Assembly (NCBI GenBank): GCA_900551895.1
Contig: URXX01000008.1
Location: forward strand, 18,944 to 82,943
Length of the DNA stretch: 64,000 nucleotides
From: an uncultured Lachnospiraceae bacterium
Lineage (GTDB): Bacteria > Bacillota > Clostridia > Lachnospirales > Lachnospiraceae
Reading direction: 5' to 3'
The notes beneath the pieces are model-generated. The model was given only the letters and a program-made list of their open reading frames with translations, ran no database searches and was not told the DNA's origin. Shown here piece after piece: positions 7,123-15,218 of the stretch (position 1 is the stretch's first letter; each line of letters starts with the position of its first letter). The translations under genes and the position numbers were made by a program.

Positions 7123-7893
7123 ACCTTTCCCGCATTTTTGATAAACAGTATAAGCGTTTACTTCTGTCTGTCGAATAACCTCTTCAGGCGAAATCCCTTT
7201 TATATTTGCAATCTCTTCCACAACATATTTAAGATTTAATGATGAATTTCGTTTACTTCTGTTGGGAACAGGCGCTAAATACGGGCAGTCTGTTTCGAGA
7301 ACAATGCGGTCCAAAGGAATTTCTGCGACAACTTCTTTTAATTTCTTTCCGTTTTTAAAAGTAACAACGCCGCCGACTCCAATATAAAATCCCATTTTTA
7401 CATATTCCTTTGCCATTTCTACAGAATATGAAAAGCAGTGGATAATCCCATTTAAACCTTGAGCATATTCTTTCATAATTTCCAAAGTATCCTGTGCGGC
7501 TTCTCGACTGTGAATGATGACAGGGAGATTTTTTTCTCTTGCGAGGTTCAATTGTTCGACAAACCATTTCTTTTGTATGTCGCGGGATTCGTTATCCCAG
7601 TAATAATCTAAGCCAATTTCTCCTACGGCAACAACTTTCTTGTGGTCGCATTGTTCTTTTAGCCATGAAAAAGTTTTTTCATTTAAACTCCCTACCTCAT
7701 CGGGATGGACCCCTACGGATGCGTAAATGAAAGGATATTTTTCGGCAAGTTCAATGGATTTTTGGCAACCTTTCAGGCTTGCGCCTACATTTACGATTGT
7801 GCCGATGCCGTTATCCTGCATTTGAGATAATAGAGTTTCTCTGTCTTCGTTAAATTGCTCGTCATCATAGTGAGCGTGTGTATCAAAAATCAT
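7114..7893 (-). CDS. tatD: TatD family metal-dependent deoxyribonuclease
   Basis: 259 residues, full length for the family. Metal-binding residues typical of TatD are visible: H6/H8 in FDTHAHYDD, E92 in GEIGLDYYW, H128 in IIHSREA, H152 in IIHCFSYS and D202 in ETDCPYLAP. The family hydrolyses DNA 3' ends with divalent metals; the physiological role in Firmicutes is DNA processing or repair. It lies 48 nt downstream of metG on the same strand, the usual Firmicutes arrangement, so it is probably co-transcribed under the metG T-box. Shine-Dalgarno (minus strand) aggagga precedes the ATG. Confidence 0.93.
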   Translation of the reverse strand: MIFDTHAHYDDEQFNEDRETLLSQMQDNGIGTIVNVGASLKGCQKSIELAEKYPFIYASVGVHPDEVGSLNEKTFSWLKEQCDHKKVVAVGEIGLDYYWDNESRDIQKKWFVEQLNLAREKNLPVIIHSREAAQDTLEIMKEYAQGLNGIIHCFSYSVEMAKEYVKMGFYIGVGGVVTFKNGKKLKEVVAEIPLDRIVLETDCPYLAPVPNRSKRNSSLNLKYVVEEIANIKGISPEEVIRQTEVNAYTVYQKCGKGIS

Positions 7894-7941
7894 GTTTGTC
7901 CTCCTGTGTCCCTAAATGAGAAATGCTGCGTCCCCGATACA

Positions 7942-9840
7942 CTAACAAATCTCTGCGCCTGCCGGCATCGGTTTCTCCGGTGTCATTAATGCAAGATTTC
8001 CTTCAGCATCTTCCGCACATAATAACATACCTTCAGATAATACGCCCGCTAATTTAGCAGGTTTTAAGTTGACAAGCACCATAACTTTTTTGCCAACCAT
8101 TTCTTCGGCAGTATAGTGTGCTTTAATTCCTGAAACAATCTGTTTTACCTGACTTCCGATTTTTACTTGAGAGCAAAGTAATTTTTTTGATTTTTTCACT
8201 TCTTCGCAGGCAATGATTTCACCAACTTGGAATTGTAATTTCATAAAGTCATCGAATGTGATTTCTTCTTTCGGCTCGATGTCAATTACGTCCTCTTCTT
8301 CTTTTTCTTCCTGTACAGGCGGGTGAAGTTCTTCTACTTTTTTCATTACTTCTTCTAAATCTAATCTCTGGAATAAGATTTCAGGTTTGTCTGTTACGTT
8401 TCCGCCGTTTAACTGTGCAAGGATTTTTTCGGCTGTTTCAGGCATGAATGAAGAAAGTAGTTCTGCCCCTGCGGAGATGCTCTGGATTAAGTTGTAAAGT
8501 ACAGTTTCCAGTCTGTCTTTTTTGTCCTCTTCTTTTGCTAAAGCCCATGGCATTGTTTCGTCAATGTATTTGTTACAGCGTTTGAATAAATTGAAGATTT
8601 CAGTGATAGCGTCTGCCACACGGAGTTTGTCCATTTTTTCGTCTACTGCTTTTGGTGTGTTTTCTGTTACTGCTTTTAAGTCAGCGTCCACGTCTTCGTT
8701 TACACCTTTGTCTGTTACAGTTCCGCCAAAATATTTGTTTGTCATGGAAATTGTTCTGTTGACAAGGTTTCCTAATGTGTTTGCTAAATCAGAGTTCATG
8801 CGTTCTACCATTAATTCCCATGTGATAACTCCGTCGTTTTCAAATGGCATTTCGTGGAGAACGAAGTAACGTACAGCGTCTACGCCAAACATATTTACAA
8901 GTTCGTCTGCATAAATAACGTTTCCCTTTGATTTACTCATTTTTCCGTCGCCCTGTAATAACCATGGGTGTCCGAAAATCTGTTTCGGAAGCGGAAGGTC
9001 TAATGCCATTAAGAAGATTGGCCAGTAAATTGTATGGAAACGGATAATGTCTTTTCCGATTAAATGTAAGTCGGCAGGCCAGTTTTTGTTGAAGAGTTCG
9101 TTGTTTTCGCCGTCGCAGTCATATCCGATTCCTGTGATATAGTTTGTTAATGCGTCAAGCCAAACGTATACAACGTGTTTTGGATCGAAATCAACAGGAA
9201 TGCCCCATTTGAAAGATGTTCTCGATACGCACAAATCCTGTAATCCCGGTAATAAGAAGTTATTCATCATTTCATTTTTGCGGGATACAGGCTGAATAAA
9301 TTCAGGGTGTGTGTTGATATGCTCGATAAGGCGGTCGGCATATTTGCTCATTTTGAAGAAGTATGCTTCTTCTTTGGCAGGTTGTACTTCTCTTCCACAG
9401 TCAGGACATTTGCCGTCTACCAACTGTGATTCTGTGAAAAAGGATTCGCAAGGAGTACAGTACATTCCCTCGTAGTGTCCTTTGTAAATATCGCCCTGTT
9501 CGTATAATTTTTTGAAAATTTTCTGCACCTGTTTTTCGTGATAATCGTCAGTTGTACGGATAAATTTATCATAAGAAGTGTTCATCATATCTGCGATTTC
9601 TTTTACCTGAGCGGCAACGCCGTCAACAAACTCTTTCGGAGATACGCCTGCTTCCTCCGCTTTTAATTCGATTTTCTGTCCGTGTTCATCTGTTCCTGTC
9701 TGGAAAAATACATCGTATCCCTGACTTCTTTTGTATCTTGCGATTGCGTCAGCAAGAACAAATTCATACGTGTTTCCAATGTGTGGTTTGCCCGATGTGT
9801 AGGCAATGGCAGTTGTCATATAAAATTTTTTGTTTTCCAT
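7942..9840 (-). CDS. metG: Methionine--tRNA ligase
   Basis: 632 residues from the ATG at 9840, chosen because of the Shine-Dalgarno aaggagag just upstream; a longer frame to 9921 runs into the T-box terminator. It charges tRNA-Met with methionine in the cytoplasm. Class I signatures: KPHIGN (18-23, HIGH equivalent) and KMSKS (301-305). A zinc knuckle C129/C132...C146/C149 is present in the connective domain. The anticodon-binding helical domain follows, then an acidic linker and a C-terminal tRNA-binding OB domain (~530-632) that dimerises MetRS. Preceded by a Met-specific T-box leader, so it is induced by uncharged tRNA-Met. Confidence 0.97.
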   Translation of the reverse strand: MENKKFYMTTAIAYTSGKPHIGNTYEFVLADAIARYKRSQGYDVFFQTGTDEHGQKIELKAEEAGVSPKEFVDGVAAQVKEIADMMNTSYDKFIRTTDDYHEKQVQKIFKKLYEQGDIYKGHYEGMYCTPCESFFTESQLVDGKCPDCGREVQPAKEEAYFFKMSKYADRLIEHINTHPEFIQPVSRKNEMMNNFLLPGLQDLCVSRTSFKWGIPVDFDPKHVVYVWLDALTNYITGIGYDCDGENNELFNKNWPADLHLIGKDIIRFHTIYWPIFLMALDLPLPKQIFGHPWLLQGDGKMSKSKGNVIYADELVNMFGVDAVRYFVLHEMPFENDGVITWELMVERMNSDLANTLGNLVNRTISMTNKYFGGTVTDKGVNEDVDADLKAVTENTPKAVDEKMDKLRVADAITEIFNLFKRCNKYIDETMPWALAKEEDKKDRLETVLYNLIQSISAGAELLSSFMPETAEKILAQLNGGNVTDKPEILFQRLDLEEVMKKVEELHPPVQEEKEEEDVIDIEPKEEITFDDFMKLQFQVGEIIACEEVKKSKKLLCSQVKIGSQVKQIVSGIKAHYTAEEMVGKKVMVLVNLKPAKLAGVLSEGMLLCAEDAEGNLALMTPEKPMPAGAEIC

Positions 9841-9865
9841 AATCTCTCTCCTTTTGCTTTTAAAC

Positions 9866-10140
9866 GAAAAAAATCGCCCTCTCCAAATATTAGAGAAGAC
9901 GAGCGTTACCCGTGTTACCACTTCTGTTTATCTCTGCCTCGCGACAGAAACCTTAATGGGTACAAATCCATACCCGCTCGCTGTAAAGGGCGAACCCATT
10001 ATACCTTACAAATGCGATTTGCTCAGTACACCGCTCAGAAGCCATGTTCAGTTTCTTTTCACCTATCCCTCTCAGCGTATCGGGATTTCTCTGTAAAGTT
10101 TCCGGAAACTTACTCTTTTCGTCACTGCGTTTTCGTTATA
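9866..10140 (-). promoter_or_regulatory. T-box riboswitch, methionine-specific (metG leader)
   Basis: On the minus strand the leader shows, in order, an AG-bulge region (cagagaaat), a GNUG-like ctgagagg, the specifier AUG in gaacATGgc (plus 10043-10045), the T-box core GTGGTAACACGGGTAAC (plus 9905-9923) and a terminator stem (plus 9874-9884 with 9892-9902) followed by a U-run (plus 9867-9873). Uncharged tRNA-Met would bind the specifier and T-box and block the terminator, allowing metG-tatD transcription. Confidence 0.88.
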
Positions 10141-10149
10141 TATGTAAAA

Positions 10150-10178
10150 ATCGTAACATAGACATGGTTTTTTGTCAA
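10150..10178 (-). promoter_or_regulatory. Sigma-A promoter of metG
   Basis: Minus strand: TTGACA (plus 10173-10178), 17-nt spacer, TACGAT (plus 10150-10155). Perfect -35 and correct spacing, placed just ahead of the T-box leader. Confidence 0.8.
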
Positions 10179-10182
10179 TAAT

Positions 10183-10234
10183 GCGGAAATCAATCGGGCA
10201 GAACCCACAGCGGAAATCAATCGGGCAGAACTCA
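10183..10234. repeat. Two tandem 25-bp direct repeats
   Basis: GCGGAAATCAATCGGGCAGA plus five more bases at 10183-10207 and again at 10210-10234 (27-bp period, one mismatch). They lie between the divergent metG promoter and the promoter at 10246-10274 and could be regulator sites or a slippage duplication. Confidence 0.8.
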
Positions 10235-10245
10235 TTCTGTTTTTA

Positions 10246-10274
10246 TTGTGACGGATATAGGGAAATGGTATAAT
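10246..10274 (+). promoter_or_regulatory. Sigma-A promoter for the 10.3-11.5 kb pair
   Basis: TTGTGA (10246-10251), 17-nt spacer, TATAAT (10269-10274), about 35 nt ahead of the ATG at 10310. Confidence 0.8.
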
Positions 10275-10309
10275 GTGATATATCATAAAATAGTGTAAGG
10301 AGGTCTAAA

Positions 10310-11002
10310 ATGAAAGAAAATAGAAGTTTAATGATTGTAACTGTATCAACGATATTATTTGGAATTATTTCCAAATGGCTCGTAGGTATACCCTATATGG
10401 TGTGGGGACATTTTGATGTATACTTTATGCTATCATTTGTTTTATGGATATTTTACGCAACTTCTTTGTATCTTGCGGGAAAAATTGAAAGTAACGGAAA
10501 TGATAATAGGATAAAGACAAGTTGTTATGGCTTCCTTTTTGGTATCATTGCTTCCTGCTTAAAAATGGGTATAGATACTGTCGCAATGTTAATTGTAGGG
10601 AAAACGAATAACCAAATTCTTTTAACATTTGTAATGGAAATAGGAATAGTATTGTTTGGAAGTATGATAATGATATTTTTATCTTGTATTTTACAAAAGA
10701 GAAAATTTGTATGGGATAAATCTTTAAATAAATATGCCGGTATATTGGGTGGTACAATAGGAATTTATATAGTTGCTTTCTTTTATTTCTATTCAAAGTA
10801 TAAGGCGTTAGCACCATACACAGATATACATTCTTTAACAAAAAGCGGGAAGATTAATTTGAATACTATGTTGGGAATGGAAAGTGTGATGCAATATAGT
10901 CAGACATTTACAATGCTTAGTATGATTGCTTATGTTGTATTTTTTATTACTCTTTGGATAATATTGCAAAAAGAAGGAGGCGGACATGATGAAAAACGGT
11001 AG
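10310..11002 (+). CDS. Multi-pass membrane protein of unknown function
   Basis: 230 residues with about six hydrophobic segments, roughly 8-28, 35-57, 73-98, 105-127, 142-163 and 205-224. A charged loop around 168-200 (SLTKSGKINLNTMLG) is the longest soluble stretch. No transporter, peptidase or receptor motif is recognisable. A Shine-Dalgarno aaggaggt lies 7-8 nt ahead of the ATG and there is a good promoter upstream. Its 3' end overlaps the start of a small lipoprotein by 17 nt, so the two are probably made together and may act together at the membrane. Possibly a component of an uncharacterised stress or export pair; I do not assign a family. Confidence 0.7.
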   Translation: MKENRSLMIVTVSTILFGIISKWLVGIPYMVWGHFDVYFMLSFVLWIFYATSLYLAGKIESNGNDNRIKTSCYGFLFGIIASCLKMGIDTVAMLIVGKTNNQILLTFVMEIGIVLFGSMIMIFLSCILQKRKFVWDKSLNKYAGILGGTIGIYIVAFFYFYSKYKALAPYTDIHSLTKSGKINLNTMLGMESVMQYSQTFTMLSMIAYVVFFITLWIILQKEGGGHDEKR

Positions 11003-11462
11003 AAAAATTTTAATCGGCAGTTTACTTGTCTTAACGGTATGTTTACTGGTTGGCTGCCAAAAAGAAAAAGATGCAGAGTTTCCGAAAGACAAACAAGGTT
11101 ACCCAAAACATGATATTGTTCTTATCAATGGAAAAGAATATAAACTGTCGGGTACAGAAAAAGAGATAGAAATAAAATTACCGAAAGATGAAACACTCGA
11201 AATAAGTCTGCCACAGTACCAGCCGACACACTTTTGGTATATGGAAGAAAACGTAACATTAAATGTTACGAATTATAACAAAAAAGAGGTGTCTGTACCC
11301 AAAATGTTAGAGGGCGTAACATCAAATGTACAGAATTTTTGCATCGATGTTACGGAATGTAACATTGTTACATTCAAATGGGCAAATGTAAATGAGTGCG
11401 GAAAGTCATTTTCGGAGAAACAGGCAGACTATCTCCTTAAAATAAAAATCGTAAATGAATAA
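10986..11462 (+). CDS. Small lipoprotein, unknown function
   Basis: 158 residues. The N-terminus has a basic stretch (MMKNGRK), a hydrophobic core (ILIGSLLVLTVCLLV) and a lipobox LVGC with Cys24, giving a mature lipoprotein of about 135 residues anchored outside the membrane. The mature part is small, polar and probably beta-rich with several Thr/Asn/Val strands; it has no recognisable catalytic motif. The start follows a strong gaaggagg site and overlaps the preceding membrane-protein gene, indicating translational coupling. Likely partner of that membrane protein (inference). Confidence 0.75.
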   Translation: MMKNGRKILIGSLLVLTVCLLVGCQKEKDAEFPKDKQGYPKHDIVLINGKEYKLSGTEKEIEIKLPKDETLEISLPQYQPTHFWYMEENVTLNVTNYNKKEVSVPKMLEGVTSNVQNFCIDVTECNIVTFKWANVNECGKSFSEKQADYLLKIKIVNE

Positions 11463-11475
11463 TTTTTGCGTATAA

Positions 11476-11515
11476 CACCCTGCTTTTTTTCATAAACTGT
11501 AAAAAAAGTAGGGTG
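11476..11515 (+). promoter_or_regulatory. Hairpin holding the Shine-Dalgarno of the DUF885 gene
   Basis: CACCCT-G-CTTTTTTT (11476-11490) pairs with AAAAAAAG-T-AGGGTG (11501-11515). The 3' arm ends in AGGGTG, the only Shine-Dalgarno-like element ahead of the ATG at 11522, so in the folded RNA the ribosome site would be hidden. It could instead be the terminator of the lipoprotein gene, but it is followed by AATTTTATG rather than a long T-run. Confidence 0.5.
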
Positions 11516-11521
11516 AATTTT

Positions 11522-13267
11522 ATGAAATTCTCTTTTACAAAAAAATCTAAAAAGGCACGTCATATCTCATTTCTCCTCGCCGTATTACTCGCCGTTTCTC
11601 TTTTGGCAAATCATTTTATTCCCAGTTCTGCCGATATCAATAAAACTTTTGAACAGTTTACCTTATCTTTATTTCAGCAGGAGGTTTCCGCAAATACAAT
11701 TAACCTGCACTATACATTAGAAAATCCGAAGAAGTACGGTATTCTGAATGCACCTGTAACTTATGGGGGATTTTCTACAGATGAGGTATCCGCAACGGCG
11801 GCTGTGGAAAACTGCGAAGCATTGTTGAAAAAGTTTCCGTATAGAAAGTTGTCGGGGGAAAATCGTTTGACATACGATGTGTTAAAATCTCATTTAGAGT
11901 TACAAAAAGAAGGGTGTAAATATCTTCTCTACGAAGAACCGTTAAACGCGGTTACAGGTATACAGGCGCAACTTCCGGTTTTGCTGGCAGAGTATTCTTT
12001 TGCAAAAAAAGAAGATGTGGACACCTATTTACAACTATTGAAAGCGACACCCGATTATTTTGAGTCGCTTATTGATTTTGAAAAGGAGAAAGCGGAAAAG
12101 GGGCTTTTTCTCTCAGATAAAGTTGCAGATTCCGTTATCAGTCAGTGCAGTTCGGTAGTTTCGCAGGGAAAGAAACATTACCTTTATTCCACTTTTGAGG
12201 AGAGGTTGAAAAATGTTTCCGAAGTGACGGAAAAGGAAAAGCAGGCATACATTTCGGAAAATGAAAAAATACTGCAGACGCATCTGTTTCACGCCTATGA
12301 GAAGTTGACTCGGGAATTAAAAAAATTGCGTGGGCAGGGAGAAAATCAGGCGGGTGTCTGTCATTTTCCCGAAGGAAAAAAATATTATCAATATATCGTG
12401 AAAAGGGAAACGGGTTCTTCCCGAAAAGTTTCGGAATTGAAAACGCTTATTCAAAAACAGATGACGGAAGATTTGCTTGCGATTAGTCAGACGGGAGCAG
12501 GCAAAAAGGTGTCGGCGGAAAGTTTTTCTTTACAGGATAATACACCGGAGATTTATTTGGAGGATTTGGAGAGGAAGAGCGAAAAAGTTTTTCCGAAAGC
12601 GCCGGAGGTGGAAACGGAGATTAAGTTTGTGCCGAAAGATATGGAGTCCTATTTAAGCCCTGCATTTTATCTGATACCGTGTATCGATAATACAGAAAAA
12701 AACGTGATTTATATTAACCGTTCGCATAATATGGAAAAATTGCATTTGTATACGACGCTGGCACACGAGGGGTATCCGGGACATTTGTATCAGACTACAT
12801 ATTTTGCCTCAAAGAAGCCAAATCCTGTCCGCAGTCTTTTAAATTTTGGCGGGTATGTGGAGGGGTGGGCGACTTATGCGGAAATGTGTTCGTATTATCT
12901 TACCCCTTTGGAGAAGAAACAGGCAGTTTTGGCGCAGAAAAATAATTCTCTTCTGCTCGGTTTATATGCAAGGGCGGATATAGGTATTCATTATGACGGC
13001 TGGTCTCTTCAGGATACGATTAAATTTTTCTCGAAGTATGGCATTCAAGATAAAGAAACGATAGGGGAAATTTATCAATTGATTGTTTCCACTCCCGCAA
13101 ATTATTTAAAGTATTATATCGGATATGTGGAAATTTTGGAGTTGAAAAAAGAGGCTGCGGATAAAAAAGGAAAAAAATTTTCACAAAAAGAGTTTCATCG
13201 GGCGGTATTGGATATAGGTCCTGCCCCTTTTTCCGTTGTGAAAAAGTATGTTTTGGATAAAAAATAG
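11522..13267 (+). CDS. DUF885 family (putative metallopeptidase-like), membrane-anchored or secreted
   Basis: About 581 residues. A basic N-terminus (KKSKKARH) and a hydrophobic segment (ISFLLAVLLAVSLLANHF) indicate export or a single membrane anchor. The rest matches the DUF885 family, with its hallmark THLAHEGxPGH-type motif here as TTLAHEGYPGHLYQ near residue 415, followed by a downstream EGWATYAE block (Glu ligand) and RADIGIHYDGW. This arrangement (HExxxxH plus distant Glu) suggests a zinc-dependent hydrolase or peptidase; substrates of the family are largely unknown. ATG 11522 is preferred over the upstream GTG at 11513, which lies in the hairpin. Confidence 0.85.
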   Translation: MKFSFTKKSKKARHISFLLAVLLAVSLLANHFIPSSADINKTFEQFTLSLFQQEVSANTINLHYTLENPKKYGILNAPVTYGGFSTDEVSATAAVENCEALLKKFPYRKLSGENRLTYDVLKSHLELQKEGCKYLLYEEPLNAVTGIQAQLPVLLAEYSFAKKEDVDTYLQLLKATPDYFESLIDFEKEKAEKGLFLSDKVADSVISQCSSVVSQGKKHYLYSTFEERLKNVSEVTEKEKQAYISENEKILQTHLFHAYEKLTRELKKLRGQGENQAGVCHFPEGKKYYQYIVKRETGSSRKVSELKTLIQKQMTEDLLAISQTGAGKKVSAESFSLQDNTPEIYLEDLERKSEKVFPKAPEVETEIKFVPKDMESYLSPAFYLIPCIDNTEKNVIYINRSHNMEKLHLYTTLAHEGYPGHLYQTTYFASKKPNPVRSLLNFGGYVEGWATYAEMCSYYLTPLEKKQAVLAQKNNSLLLGLYARADIGIHYDGWSLQDTIKFFSKYGIQDKETIGEIYQLIVSTPANYLKYYIGYVEILELKKEAADKKGKKFSQKEFHRAVLDIGPAPFSVVKKYVLDKK

Positions 13268-13348
13268 CCATTCGTTTATTTTACCTTAATAAAATTTCTA
13301 TTTCTTTTATAGTCTGAACATATTTTGGACACATTTTCCTACTATACT

Positions 13349-13555
13349 AAGAGTCAGATAGTTGATAAACAACAACTATCTCCCCCCCTCATAAAGTAAA
13401 TTTTCACCTTGAGGTAATCCTTAAGGTGTACACTTTACTCTCATTCCTTTAAATAATGAACTAACATCATCATGTTTAACCCCAATAATATATGATGTTA
13501 GACAGCGAAAAAGGCTGGTTATCTACAAAGTAGAAACCAGCCTTTTTCGTGTGTA
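13349..13555 (+). ncRNA. Candidate structured small RNA with C-rich loops
   Basis: This 310-nt gap holds no convincing gene but four consecutive perfect or near-perfect stems: GATAGTTG/CAACTATC (13357-13364, 13373-13380); AGTAAA/TTTACT (13395-13400, 13434-13439) enclosing CACCTTGAGG-TAAT-CCTTAAGGTG (13405-13428); CTAACATCAT/ATGATGTTAG (13461-13470, 13492-13501); and a 15-bp terminator stem (13506-13520, 13535-13549). Single-stranded C-rich stretches (TCCCCCCCTC at 13381-13390; AACCCC in the third loop) resemble the anti-Shine-Dalgarno seeds of Firmicutes trans-acting RNAs. A TATACT -10-like box at 13343-13348 would start transcription right before stem 1, but no good -35 is seen. Plus-strand orientation is inferred. 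Confidence 0.45.
13506..13549. terminator. Strong bidirectional terminator
   Basis: CGAAAAAGGCTGGTT (13506-13520) pairs perfectly with AACCAGCCTTTTTCG (13535-13549). The A/T tracts flank both sides, so it can end transcription from the left (RNA candidate or DUF885 gene) and from the minus-strand AIM24-like gene. Confidence 0.9.
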
Positions 13556-13578
13556 TAAATAGGGAAATTGAAAAGGAA

Positions 13579-14259
13579 TTAGTTCCCTGTCGGTAAGTAT
13601 GGAAGTAACGCTCCTGCCACATTGCTTGCCGGCATTGTCTGTAACCATACGCGTCCCGGTCCGGTGATAATTGTGTTAAAAAGTCCTTCACCGCCGAATA
13701 CAATATTTTTCACTCCTCGGATTGTCTGAATATCCATTTGGCAGGAAGGTGTCATTGCAGCCAAATGCCCTGTATCTACGACAATCTGTTGTCCTGCCTG
13801 TAATTCGTATTCGATTACATGACCGTCAAATTCCGCGAACATTGTTCCCTGACCGGAAACTCTTTGAAGAATAAATCCTTCACCGCCGAACAGACCTGAG
13901 CCTAATTTTTTCTGGAAATGAACAGAAAGTTGTACGCCCGCTTCGGCTGCAAGGAAAGCACTTTTTTGGAAAATCATTTCATTTCCCGGACTGATTTCAA
14001 ATGCTTTTATTGAACCAGGAAAACTGGATGCAAATGCGATTGTTCCATTTCCTCCCTGTGAGGTATAAGTGTTTTGGAACATGGACTCACCGGAAAACAT
14101 TCTGCCGAAAGCCTTTCCGATACCGCCGTTTGTACCCGTTTCCATGTGCATATTCGGCGACATCCAAGACATTGAGCCTTTTTCCGTAATCATTTTCTCG
14201 CCTGCCTCCAAATGACAGATAACAACAGGTAAAGTTTCTCCTTTGATTTGATATTGCAT
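13579..14259 (-). CDS. AIM24 / TIGR00266 family protein
   Basis: 226 residues from ATG 14259, 8 nt after aaggagat on the minus strand; the alternative ATG at 14265 is too close to the Shine-Dalgarno. The sequence is rich in Gly and beta-turns with the repeated pattern typical of the family: EAGEKMITEKGSMSWM, FASSFPGSIKAFEI, LFGGEGFILQRVSGQGTMF and VVDTGHLAAM. The fold is a double beta-barrel (cupin-like) without enzymatic residues; the function in bacteria is unknown, with suggested roles in membrane or stress physiology. It lies downstream of rsmA on the same strand (20-27 nt gap) and may be co-transcribed. Confidence 0.85.
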   Translation of the reverse strand: MQYQIKGETLPVVICHLEAGEKMITEKGSMSWMSPNMHMETGTNGGIGKAFGRMFSGESMFQNTYTSQGGNGTIAFASSFPGSIKAFEISPGNEMIFQKSAFLAAEAGVQLSVHFQKKLGSGLFGGEGFILQRVSGQGTMFAEFDGHVIEYELQAGQQIVVDTGHLAAMTPSCQMDIQTIRGVKNIVFGGEGLFNTIITGPGRVWLQTMPASNVAGALLPYLPTGN

Positions 14260-14285
14260 AGACATATCTCCTTTCTAAGATGAAA

Positions 14286-15164
14286 TTATAATCGTTTGCT
14301 TATACTATCGCTTAATGTGGCAAATTCCTGTAAAGTCAGAACTTCTCCGCGAACGCTTGCTCCTTTTCCGAGTTCTTCAATTGACTCGGTAATGACTTCT
14401 TTTGGCAGATTGATTTCGGGAGAGTTGTTTAATCCGTTTGCTAAAGTTTTTCTCCTCTGATTGAAAGATGCCCGTATAATTTTAAACATCAGTTTTTCGT
14501 CCGCAACAGAAACCGGAGGTTCTTTGTGGCGTTCCAGACGGATAACTGCAGAGGCAACTTTAGGTCTTGGCATAAAGCAGTTTGGCGGAACGTTTGCAAC
14601 AATATATGGTTTTGCGTAATACTGTACGGCAAGGGATAAAGCGCCGTAGTCTTTCGTTCCCGGTCCGACCTGCATGCGGTCGGCAACTTCTTTCTGTACC
14701 ATAACCGTAATGCTTTCAATCGGTACGTTGCTCTCAAATAATCCCATAATAATCGGTGTTGTAATGTAATAAGGAAGATTTGCAACGACTTTAATCGGTT
14801 TACCGTTATTGCGTTCCTGTGCCAAAGCATTTATATCTACTTTTAATACGTCATCGTTAATTACAGTGACGTTGTCAAATGCACTCAATGTATCAGACAA
14901 AATCGGAATGAGCGCCTTATCGATTTCAACGGCGACAACTTCTCTCGCAGCAGAGGCGAGATATTGTGTCATTGTTCCGATTCCGGGACCGATTTCCAAA
15001 ACAAAATCGTCTTTTGTAATCTCTGCGGAAGAGATGATTTTATCTAAAACATGGGTATCAATTAAAAAGTTCTGTCCGAATTTCTTCTGAAAAGAAAACT
15101 GATATTTCTGTAATATTTCTATTGTATTTTGTGGATTGCCTAAAGTACATTTGGGCGTATTCAT
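14286..15164 (-). CDS. rsmA: 16S rRNA adenine(1518/1519)-N6 dimethyltransferase
   Basis: 292 residues, full length for RsmA/KsgA. It transfers four methyl groups from SAM to the two adjacent adenines of helix 45 in 16S rRNA, a late step in small-subunit assembly. Motifs: KKFGQNFL near residue 28, SAM motif I VLEIGPGIGTMT (55-66), acidic motif VVAVEIDKA (~76-84), and the catalytic NLPYYI (129-134). The C-terminal helical domain (ASFNQRRKTLANGL) contacts rRNA. The ATG has aggagata upstream. Loss in other bacteria gives kasugamycin resistance (established for the family). Confidence 0.96.
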   Translation of the reverse strand: MNTPKCTLGNPQNTIEILQKYQFSFQKKFGQNFLIDTHVLDKIISSAEITKDDFVLEIGPGIGTMTQYLASAAREVVAVEIDKALIPILSDTLSAFDNVTVINDDVLKVDINALAQERNNGKPIKVVANLPYYITTPIIMGLFESNVPIESITVMVQKEVADRMQVGPGTKDYGALSLAVQYYAKPYIVANVPPNCFMPRPKVASAVIRLERHKEPPVSVADEKLMFKIIRASFNQRRKTLANGLNNSPEINLPKEVITESIEELGKGASVRGEVLTLQEFATLSDSISKRL

Positions 15165-15218
15165 AAATTTCTATCTCCTAACATTTTTATCTTGATACAA
15201 GTATAGCATATCATTACC

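Noticed and set aside
9682..10161. Plus-strand frame across the metG leader
   Set aside because: Antisense to metG and its T-box; no supporting signals.
13349..13555. 6S RNA
   Set aside because: The four stems are separate and sequential and do not form the long single rod with a central bubble required for 6S RNA.
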